DNA from: Gracilinema caldarium
GTDB taxonomy: Bacteria; Spirochaetota; Spirochaetia; Treponematales; Breznakiellaceae
Assembly (NCBI RefSeq): GCF_029265695.1
Contig: NZ_JAJUHW010000029.1
Coordinates: forward strand, 1-36,300
DNA: 36,300 nucleotides
Direction of reading: 5' to 3'
Shown: positions 18,032 to 24,637 of the stretch, in pieces
Layout: every line of letters begins with the position of its first letter
Numbering within the stretch: position 1 is the first letter of the stretch
Position numbers and translations under genes: made by a program
Notes under the pieces: generated by a model
Databases searched by the model: none
What the model was told of the DNA's origin: nothing
What the model saw: only the letters and a program-made list of their open reading frames with translations

Positions 18032-18625
18032 TCAATCCAAATTTTGGCGGGCCCTGTTTCTATCGATTCCTGCGATTATGTCGTTTATTTGTTCCGCAAG
18101 TTTACGCATTTCAGCTACGACGATTTTAAAGGACCGGCCTTTGTCGCCCAACTTTGCTGCCTGAATAGAACCGTTCAGAGAAAGGACTTTCATACGCTCC
18201 GCAATATCGATGATCTGATTTTCCATGTCCCGAACAATTTGCCGTTCCCGTTCGGTATCGATTTCTCGCTGTATCTCCTCTTTGACGGCAATTTCAGCCA
18301 TTTTTTGCAGGGGTTTTACAATTTGGGGGTCTCCGGCGATTCCAATGACCGCGATTCGCTGCCCGTTGAGTCTAATGACACCATTGTAGCCTGGTCTTGT
18401 TCCCTGCATGGTGGCCGCCATTTCGGGGGTGATGGCAATTTCGTCTACCTCGCCGTTCATGATCCGTTTGCCCCCCTCATGGACGGTGCCGATTCGATTA
18501 GGGTCATAGGAAGCGATAATGATGCCATTCTGATCTATAACATTGGCATCCGCGCCTGAAACAGCCTTTATATCTGATACAATCTTGCGAGCCAGTTCTG
18601 TTTTGATTGTGTATGCGCTTTTCAA
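18032..18625 (-). CDS. Small soluble sensor: sugar-diacid-recognition domain joined to a degenerate MCP signalling tip
   Basis: A 197-residue protein with no membrane segment. Residues 1 to about 120 resemble the putative sugar diacid recognition domain known from CdaR (PF05651): ADANVIDQNGIIIASYDPNRIGTVHEGG and GVIRLNGQRIAVIGIAGDP. A charged helix follows, then residues 140-185 resemble the hairpin tip of chemotaxis receptors (MKVLSLNGSIQAAKLGDKG, AEMRKLAEQI); the usual Glu of the tip is Gln here. The long methylation helices are missing. It could be a cytoplasmic mini-receptor for organic acids or an adaptor into receptor arrays. Start is TTG 18625 with GGAG eight bases upstream. Confidence 0.8.
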   Translation of the reverse strand: MKSAYTIKTELARKIVSDIKAVSGADANVIDQNGIIIASYDPNRIGTVHEGGKRIMNGEVDEIAITPEMAATMQGTRPGYNGVIRLNGQRIAVIGIAGDPQIVKPLQKMAEIAVKEEIQREIDTERERQIVRDMENQIIDIAERMKVLSLNGSIQAAKLGDKGRSFKIVVAEMRKLAEQINDIIAGIDRNRARQNLD

Positions 18626-18647
18626 GGTCTATTCTCCAATAGAATAA

Positions 18648-18676
18648 AGTATGAAGGGTGTTCGGTATTTCGTCAA
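18648..18676 (-). promoter_or_regulatory. Promoter of the diacid-sensor gene
   Basis: TTGACG (18676 to 18671), 17 bases, CATACT (18653 to 18648) on the minus strand. The start would be near 18641, giving a 16-base leader that includes the GGAG Shine-Dalgarno. Confidence 0.5.
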
Positions 18677-18690
18677 TGTGAGCGGCCCGA

Positions 18691-18809
18691 GGGTAGACCG
18701 AAGTCCTATAGCCGTGACTGTGGGGTCCTGGTGTTGTGTACCCTTGCCGGAAGGCAAGGGGTACTCCACGCCACACCACAAGGTGCGATTCTAGTCTTTC
18801 GGTCTACCC
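18691..18809. repeat. 119-bp nested palindromic element with 12-bp terminal inverted repeats
   Basis: The ends are perfect inverted repeats: GGGTAGACCGAA (18691-18702) and TTCGGTCTACCC (18798-18809). The centre is a strong hairpin, CCCTTGCC-GGAA-GGCAAGGG (18741-18760), which extends outward with a bulge and a few mismatches to about 18729-18773. It has no room for a protein, no clear flanking duplication and no U-run. It lies between the outer-membrane-type gene and the diacid-sensor gene, both on the minus strand. It could be a MITE/REP-like repeat or a structured RNA that ends or protects the upstream mRNA. Confidence 0.7.
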
Positions 18810-18820
18810 CTGCGCCGCGA

Positions 18821-19891
18821 TTAGAACCGTATGCTGCCTTTAATCATGGGGCCGTAATGAACCAGGTAAACCGAAGGAGATGCATCTACATAACCGCTTT
18901 CTACTGGCCCTTTGGGTGTAATACAGGTGAGTGTTTGGCCCCCAATGTTGTAACCGATACCAATACCCACATGGAAGCGTTTTATATGCTGCACAAACTG
19001 AATCCCTAGGGTGAGGTTGTAATCTACCATCATGGCAATCTGGGTAGCGCTCCACAAGGTGCGGTTTCCGTTTGCTGCTTCTACAATAGCTTTTACCTGG
19101 TTGCTGATTTCCGATGTGCCTACCCCAAAACGATCCTGGGTCCATGCCCAGAAAGAAAAGCCCTGGAAGGAGCCGAAAATACCCTTTTGAAATAGAGCAT
19201 CATGAAGGGTATCGAAACCAAAAAGAAAGGAATAAATAGAAAATTTCATGTCCGGCTGGTAAAAGGAAACCACCGGAGCCCACCAAACCGATTCCAAATA
19301 ATCGTTCCACACAAGGCAGTTAATCTGTACGGGTAATGAATAGGAGCTATACCCGATTCCGTAATACAGTCCCTTAGGAGAGGCATACAACAGGTCAATG
19401 TTAAGTAACTGGTTATCAAAATCGACAGAGTCGGGTAGGCCTGGTATTGTCTCTCCAAGCCATTCGGCGGTTCCCTTAAGACGGGAATATTCCACCCGGG
19501 CTTCAAATACATCAATATTAAGGAACCCCATAAAATGGTTGATGTGACCGATGAGGTTGTTGTCGGTTTTAAGCGTAGCGCCCAGACCTAGGTTAAGTTT
19601 TTTGAAAAAGAGGCCTCCTTCATAAATACTGCTCAGTGTCTGTTCCATGCTGACTTTGAACTTGTTAACCCGGGGTGTGTCGTATCCAAAGAACTCGTCG
19701 GAGAGGGCATCCCAGTCGCCTGAGGCCCAGTTGTTCCAGGGGAGGATGGCAATACTGCCATAACTGGAAAAATAATCGACCAGTTTATTGGCAGCCTCCT
19801 GTTGGATGGTGTTTTGTGCAGATGCTGGAAGGATCGAAATGACAAATAATAGAAAAAAAAGACTGAGCCGGTTGCATCTTATAGTGTTCAT
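18821..19891 (-). CDS. Secreted outer-membrane-type beta-barrel protein
   Basis: A 356-residue protein with a signal peptide: basic start, hydrophobic core FFLLFVISIL and a likely cut after ASA at residue 25. The mature part is rich in Gly and aromatic residues in alternating patterns (GLGATLKTD, GLYYGIGYSSYSLPV, HVGIGIGYNIGG) and ends in ...KGSIRF with a terminal Phe, as in outer-membrane barrels. I do not recognise the family. Start: ATG 19891 has an AAGGGGG nine bases upstream; the TTG at 19900 would touch that site and is rejected. It follows the GH9 gene by 51 bases and has its own promoter candidate. Confidence 0.82.
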   Translation of the reverse strand: MNTIRCNRLSLFFLLFVISILPASAQNTIQQEAANKLVDYFSSYGSIAILPWNNWASGDWDALSDEFFGYDTPRVNKFKVSMEQTLSSIYEGGLFFKKLNLGLGATLKTDNNLIGHINHFMGFLNIDVFEARVEYSRLKGTAEWLGETIPGLPDSVDFDNQLLNIDLLYASPKGLYYGIGYSSYSLPVQINCLVWNDYLESVWWAPVVSFYQPDMKFSIYSFLFGFDTLHDALFQKGIFGSFQGFSFWAWTQDRFGVGTSEISNQVKAIVEAANGNRTLWSATQIAMMVDYNLTLGIQFVQHIKRFHVGIGIGYNIGGQTLTCITPKGPVESGYVDASPSVYLVHYGPMIKGSIRF

Positions 19892-19918
19892 TATGAGCAA
19901 CCCCCTTTTATGAAATAA

Positions 19919-19946
19919 AGTATAGTGCGGGAGAGGGGAACTTCAA
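19919..19946 (-). promoter_or_regulatory. Promoter candidate of the outer-membrane-type gene
   Basis: TTGAAG (19946 to 19941), 16 bases, TATACT (19924 to 19919) on the minus strand, with a leader of about 20 bases. The -35 touches the stop codon of the GH9 gene, so this gene could be made both alone and from a GH9 read-through mRNA. Confidence 0.5.
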
Positions 19947-21694
19947 GCTCGGTATGCCTGGTCCAGAAACGAAGCAACCCATGCAAGGGGGGCATTCCAG
20001 TTTATGGCAACCTCGTTTGTCGCATAGGACCCAATATCATCAATATAGCGATAGGGAATAGGCCGTTTTGCAAGTTCCCACTGTGCCGCTGCAGGGTCCT
20101 GTATTTGGGCGTTGGGTCCGCCGCAAAGAGCTCCGGGCGGTGGCGGCGGATAGCCCGCTGCCGGATCGTTCGCCCATACGCGATGGTGGGGATGGGTAAG
20201 CGAATCGGTGCCGTAGCCAGACACGAAACTTTTTCTGAGCCCATTATAGCCTAATATATAATCCATGGTTCTGCTGACCGCAGCGAGGTACCGTGGGTCG
20301 CCAGAAATATCGTAGGCCAGGGCCATAATGATAGCGTTATTCAAGGTCACCGAGTTGGATCCCCAAACAAAACCAGAGGCGTCCATGGGGATGCCAAAAC
20401 CGCTTGCAGCCTGGATTGCTTCGTAGCGGGCAGCTGTCTGTACGATCTGGTTCCGGATACGGTCCCGTTCGGTTTTGGAGAGGGATGTCTCCGCAATTGC
20501 GAGCGTAATGCTTCCCAGCGCCGCGGTGTCAGCCCAGCTCATAGAAGCAGCCCTGTTGTCATGAAGACCAGGGAAGGATGCAAAATAGGTTGATGAACGG
20601 ATGAACTGTTCGTATTCAGCCCTTCCTGTGGTTGCATAGAGTTCACAGGCGGCCCAGTACCATTCGTCCTGAATTTCGGTGTCGTCATAGTTGCCGCCCC
20701 CCTCTCCGGGAACATTTCCCGCGATCAGGACCGGATTTGCCCCTGCGGCCTTCCATGCCCGTTCTGCAGCGGTAAGACAGCGCTCCGCAAATGAACGGTC
20801 GTAGGGCGACCAGAGCCTGGCTGCCTGGGCTGCGCAGGCGGCCAGGTTAAGGGTTGCGGCTGTGGTGGGCTCGTAGACATAGCGGCCCCAGGCTGCGCCA
20901 TCCTGCATGTCATTGTTGTTATCGATATAAGTAGGAAGTGTTGCCGGCACTCCGGACCATTTCCGGTCATGGAGCTTATGGAAAACCATGCCGCTCAAGG
21001 CGTTTCCTTGAGGGATCTGCATGCGAAGCATGAATTCCAGTTCCCAGCGAGTTTCGTCCAGTATGTCGGGGATACCGTTCCCGTTTTCCGGGATCGGCAG
21101 GTCGCCGTCAGAAAAGGCCTGGGGAGAGCTTTCAAAGGCATTTTGGAGGGTCCATACCGAAATGCCTCCGTTGACCACATACTTACCAAAGTCCCCCGCA
21201 TCGTACCAGCCGCCAGAGCCATTAATCTTAAAGGGAAAGCTGTCCCATTTTTTGCCCTGCGCGTCCGTACCTGCAAAGGCGCGGATATCCGCGTCACTTA
21301 CATGACTCGCAGGCCGTGCCCAGGTTTTTCCTGCGTATGCTTCGGCCAGTTCTATGCCGCTCCGCATGAGGTAAAAGAAATGGAGCGCATCATGGGTGAG
21401 GGCTGCATAGAGGTCTTTACTTATTATAAAAGGATCACTCTCCTTCTCGCCGATACGAATCCGATATGTTCCCGGTCTTGTAAAGAAGCTGAAATCTGCC
21501 CGGTGCAGCCTGCTGCCGCTCAAGGAATCGATAAAGGCTGGGATCGTCTTCCCGCTTGCCTGTACGGTTCCGGTCATCGTATCTAAAAGTGTCCAAACGA
21601 AGGGACCCGGATCATCTGCTGTAAGAGATGCATATTTAGGGGCTCCGGTGGGGTAGCCGTACTGATTGTAACTGAGGCTTACGCTTGTATTCAT
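19943..21694 (-). CDS. Glycoside hydrolase family 9 with N-terminal Ig-like domain, no signal peptide
   Basis: A 583-residue GH9 enzyme. Residues 1-95 are the cellulase N-terminal Ig-like domain (CelD_N), and an (alpha/alpha)6 barrel follows. Catalytic features are D165/D168 in GGWYDAGDFGKY, HHR at 503-505 and the acid Glu E561 in TNEVAINWNAPL. The N-terminus MNTSVSLSYNQYGYP begins at once with the Ig domain, so there is no export signal; cytoplasmic GH9 enzymes of this shape are often exo-acting glucosidases or glucosaminidases on short oligosaccharides rather than endo-cellulases. AAGGA seven bases before the ATG. The promoter area contains palindromes. Confidence 0.93.
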   Translation of the reverse strand: MNTSVSLSYNQYGYPTGAPKYASLTADDPGPFVWTLLDTMTGTVQASGKTIPAFIDSLSGSRLHRADFSFFTRPGTYRIRIGEKESDPFIISKDLYAALTHDALHFFYLMRSGIELAEAYAGKTWARPASHVSDADIRAFAGTDAQGKKWDSFPFKINGSGGWYDAGDFGKYVVNGGISVWTLQNAFESSPQAFSDGDLPIPENGNGIPDILDETRWELEFMLRMQIPQGNALSGMVFHKLHDRKWSGVPATLPTYIDNNNDMQDGAAWGRYVYEPTTAATLNLAACAAQAARLWSPYDRSFAERCLTAAERAWKAAGANPVLIAGNVPGEGGGNYDDTEIQDEWYWAACELYATTGRAEYEQFIRSSTYFASFPGLHDNRAASMSWADTAALGSITLAIAETSLSKTERDRIRNQIVQTAARYEAIQAASGFGIPMDASGFVWGSNSVTLNNAIIMALAYDISGDPRYLAAVSRTMDYILGYNGLRKSFVSGYGTDSLTHPHHRVWANDPAAGYPPPPPGALCGGPNAQIQDPAAAQWELAKRPIPYRYIDDIGSYATNEVAINWNAPLAWVASFLDQAYRA

Positions 21695-21734
21695 AGTGAA
21701 ATCCTTTTTAAGGTTAATGCAAAAAGGGTCGCAT

Positions 21735-21778
21735 TGTTTCAGATGTTTCAGTGTATCATATGATTGAAAATTTTCAAT
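21735..21778. promoter_or_regulatory. GH9 promoter with overlapping palindromic operators
   Basis: Minus-strand TTGAAA (21777 to 21772), 16 bases, TACACT (21755 to 21750). A perfect 16-bp palindrome, ATTGAAAATTTTCAAT, covers the -35 (21763-21778); a perfect 10-bp palindrome, ATCATATGAT, lies in the spacer (21755-21764). TGTTTCAG occurs twice in tandem around the expected start (21735-21742, 21744-21751). This is the layout of a repressed promoter; the regulator is not in view. Confidence 0.5.
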
Positions 21779-21854
21779 TAAAAAATGAACTGGTCTTTTG
21801 TGCAGATCTTGTGAAAGCTGCTTCTCTGGGCTAAGCTTCTGGCAAGGAGCTGCT

Positions 21855-22904
21855 ATGGCGGTAGAACGACCAGATCTGGGTCTTCCTCCGGGAAGCCTTG
21901 TTTATGTGGGGGATCGGAAACCTACTGAAACCAGTCTTTCTGTCATTGGGTATGATCCTATTGGATCATGGATAAAAACAGCCGACACGGTGGAAGAACT
22001 TTTATCCTACCGAAACGAAGCAGGTATTACCTGGATTAACGTGAACGGCCTTGATGATATGGATTCTCTTTACAAACTGGCGAAAACCTATTGTCTCCAT
22101 AACCTTACCTTGGAAGATATTTTCAACACCGAACACCGGCCCAAGGTAGAAGAATTCGAAGATTATCTTTTTATCATCGCCAAGACCATTACCTGGAACG
22201 ACGAAAAGGGGCCTGAATACGAACAGATTTCCATCGTTCTCACTAAAAATACGGTGATTACTTTTCAGGAACACCCGGGGGACTGTTTTGATACTATCCG
22301 CAAACGAATAGAGGTTAACGCAGGGCGGATTCGCAAAATGGGGAGCGATTACCTGGCCTACACCCTCCTGGATTCTATGGTAGATGATTATTTTAAAACC
22401 CTGGATCAGCTGGGACAGCGGCTCGAGGACTTTGAGAACCAGGCGGTGGATGAAACGGGCAGGCATTTCTTAAAACAGCTCCAGCAGGTAAAGCAGCAGG
22501 TACTGGCCCTGCGACGGGTCATTTGGCCATTGCGGGAAAGCATTGCTACCTTGCAGCGGCTGGAAACGGAGCTGATTTCAGAGGAACTCCATCCTTTCCT
22601 TAAGGACCTGTATGATAACATCCTGCAAAGCGCCGAAACAATTGAAGGTTACCGGGAATTGATAGTGAGCATTATGGAAGTGAACCTCTCCTCGGTATCA
22701 AACAAGATGAACGAGGTTATGAAGGTCCTGACCATTATATCAACCATATTTATTCCGCTGACCTTCGTTGTGGGTGTTTACGGTATGAATTTTAAATTTA
22801 TGCCCGAATTGGAACACCCTCTGGGTTATCCGATTACCTGGTCTGTTATGGTCCTCATCGCCCTGGGGATGGTGGCCTTCTTTAAACGCCGGCACTGGTT
22901 GTGA
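21855..22904 (+). CDS. corA: CorA-type magnesium/cobalt transporter
   Basis: A 349-residue CorA. A large cytoplasmic domain with the long stalk helix (KTLDQLGQRLEDFENQAVD to KMNEVMKVLTIIST) precedes two C-terminal TM segments with the signature GMN at 310-312, in VVGVYGMNF, and a basic tail. It forms a pentameric inner-membrane channel for Mg2+ or other divalent ions. AAGGAG at 21844-21849 picks the ATG at 21855; the open frame begins at a TTG at 21798 but that Cys-rich extension has no support. The next gene is 13 bases downstream. Confidence 0.95.
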   Translation: MAVERPDLGLPPGSLVYVGDRKPTETSLSVIGYDPIGSWIKTADTVEELLSYRNEAGITWINVNGLDDMDSLYKLAKTYCLHNLTLEDIFNTEHRPKVEEFEDYLFIIAKTITWNDEKGPEYEQISIVLTKNTVITFQEHPGDCFDTIRKRIEVNAGRIRKMGSDYLAYTLLDSMVDDYFKTLDQLGQRLEDFENQAVDETGRHFLKQLQQVKQQVLALRRVIWPLRESIATLQRLETELISEELHPFLKDLYDNILQSAETIEGYRELIVSIMEVNLSSVSNKMNEVMKVLTIISTIFIPLTFVVGVYGMNFKFMPELEHPLGYPITWSVMVLIALGMVAFFKRRHWL

Positions 22905-22917
22905 TATATTCCTTTCC

Positions 22918-23571
22918 ATGAATACATGGATTGAATGGTTTGGTACTTTTGCCTCAGTAATGGTTGCCGTCAGCTTGACCTTAAAAAACATCAAGCGGCT
23001 TCGGATTGTAAACCTTATTGGTTCTTTGGCTTTTGCAATTTACGGCTTTCTTATTTCCGCATGGCCCGTGTTCGGCCTCAATGCGTTCATCGTGCTGGTG
23101 AACAGCTACTATTTATATGTCATGGCCCGGGATGCAAAACGGCCTGAGACCTTTGAAATTCTTTATGTAAACCTGGTACATGACGAATATGCCCAGCGTT
23201 TCTTGCAGTTCTATGGATCAGATATCAGGAAGTTTTTCCCCTCCTTCCCGCTCACCGGCCAGAACGATTACCTCGCAAGCCTGGAAGCCTGCTTTATTTT
23301 GCGGCAGACCGTACCGGTATCCCTCGTTGTGTATCGCCGGGATGCAAATGGCGATCTATCCATATTGATGGATTATGCGATCCCCGCATACCGGGACCTT
23401 AAGAATGCAAAATTCTTCCTGGAAACAGCTATCAGTAATATTGCCCGCACCGCCAAGGTGGTGCATGCCCAGGCGGAAGTCCAGGCCCATGAGGCCTATC
23501 TTAAAAAGCTTGGTTTTACCAAGGTTGGTACCTCCGGGGCGGTCCAACTGTATCAGAAAAACCTCGGTTAA
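22918..23571 (+). CDS. YgjV-like membrane protein with GNAT-like C-terminal part
   Basis: A 217-residue protein. The first 72 residues hold three hydrophobic segments and resemble YgjV-type inner-membrane proteins (FGTFASVMVAVSLTLKNIKRLRIVNLIGSLAFAIYG...NAFIVLVNSYYL). The rest is soluble: SLEACFILRQTVPVSLVVYRR, DYAIPAYRDLKNAKFFLE and AHEAYLKKLGFTKVG, the last being the typical C-terminal motif of GNAT acetyltransferases. The acetyl-CoA-binding P-loop motif is not evident, so catalysis is uncertain. No Shine-Dalgarno is seen; TATATT at 22905-22910 lies 7 bases before the ATG. It may be in an operon with corA and Sua5. Confidence 0.8.
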   Translation: MNTWIEWFGTFASVMVAVSLTLKNIKRLRIVNLIGSLAFAIYGFLISAWPVFGLNAFIVLVNSYYLYVMARDAKRPETFEILYVNLVHDEYAQRFLQFYGSDIRKFFPSFPLTGQNDYLASLEACFILRQTVPVSLVVYRRDANGDLSILMDYAIPAYRDLKNAKFFLETAISNIARTAKVVHAQAEVQAHEAYLKKLGFTKVGTSGAVQLYQKNLG

Positions 23572-23590
23572 TTAGTAAAAAGGCTGCGTT

Positions 23591-24637
23591 GTGGCGATAC
23601 TGCTTTCTACGGTTGCTGAGGACATTGAATGGGCTGCCAGAGCTATTCGGGAAGGTAAACTGGTAGCCTTTCCTACTGAGACGGTTTATGGTCTTGGAGG
23701 CCAGGCGACCAATACCGCTGCCCTGGCCCGGATTTTCGAGGCGAAGCGGCGGCCTACCTTTGACCCCCTTATCGTGCATATCGCTGCGAGGGAACAATTA
23801 TCAGATGTGGCGGACCTTGCCCTGCTCAGTGAGAAACGCCGCAATCTTGTACAGCGCCTGGCAGAAAACCTTTGGCCCGGGCCCCTGACCCTGATTCTGC
23901 CAAAACAAAACAGCATCCCCGATCTAGCTACGAGCGGTCTCGCTACCGTTGCGGTCCGTCTCCCGGCTCATCCGGTAGCCCGGGACCTGATCCGCCGTGC
24001 GGGGGTTCCGGTGGCTGCGCCGAGCGCCAATCCCTTCGGATACCTGAGCCCAACCAAGGCAGAGCATGTGCTCAAGCAGCTTGGGGACCGGGTCGATTTT
24101 ATTATCGATGGGGGTAAATGCGAAGTTGGTGTTGAGTCTACCGTGCTGGACCTGAGCGGCGATACCATCACCATCATGCGCCCCGGCGGTCTATCCCGTG
24201 AACGGATAGAATCACTTATCGGTCCGGTGACCCATATTGATAGAACCACGAGCCATCCTACAGCTCCGGGGCAGCTTCCGAGTCACTATGCTCCCCGGGC
24301 ATCTCTGAGCCTGTACCCGCTCGGGGCTATTCCAGTAGCTATTCCCGAATTGCCGCAGCAAAGGCTGGCCTGTCTCTTTTTTGACGAAACAAGCCGCAGC
24401 CGTTGGCTGGCTGACTTTATCCGGACTTTCCCCGGTAAGGATGCGCCGGTAACCCGTGTGCTTGCTCCTTCGTCATTGCTCCTCGAGGCTGCAGCTAATC
24501 TCTTTGATATACTGCACGAACTGGATGCCCTCGGTGTGGATAGAATCCTTGCAGAACGGGTTCCTGACCGGGACCTGGGGCCTGCTATTAACGATCGGCT
24601 CTACAAGGCCCGGGGCGAGGCAAAAGAAAGCCGCTAG
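23591..24637 (+). CDS. Threonylcarbamoyl-AMP synthase, Sua5 type
   Basis: A 348-residue enzyme making threonylcarbamoyl-AMP from threonine, bicarbonate and ATP for the t6A37 modification of tRNAs that read ANN codons. The YrdC domain fills the first 205 residues (FPTETVYGLGGQA, KRRPTFDPL, APSANPFG, VESTVLDL), followed by the C-terminal Sua5 domain with the linker SHYAPRASL, so this is the long Sua5 form rather than the short TsaC. The start is GTG 23591, with AAGG seven bases upstream. The stop codon TAG overlaps the convergent kinase stop in the palindrome CTAG. Confidence 0.94.
   Translation: MAILLSTVAEDIEWAARAIREGKLVAFPTETVYGLGGQATNTAALARIFEAKRRPTFDPLIVHIAAREQLSDVADLALLSEKRRNLVQRLAENLWPGPLTLILPKQNSIPDLATSGLATVAVRLPAHPVARDLIRRAGVPVAAPSANPFGYLSPTKAEHVLKQLGDRVDFIIDGGKCEVGVESTVLDLSGDTITIMRPGGLSRERIESLIGPVTHIDRTTSHPTAPGQLPSHYAPRASLSLYPLGAIPVAIPELPQQRLACLFFDETSRSRWLADFIRTFPGKDAPVTRVLAPSSLLLEAAANLFDILHELDALGVDRILAERVPDRDLGPAINDRLYKARGEAKESR

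Noticed and set aside
21798-21854. Cys-rich 19-residue extension of CorA from a TTG
   Set aside because: No Shine-Dalgarno is present for the TTG; AAGGAG selects ATG 21855, the normal CorA start.
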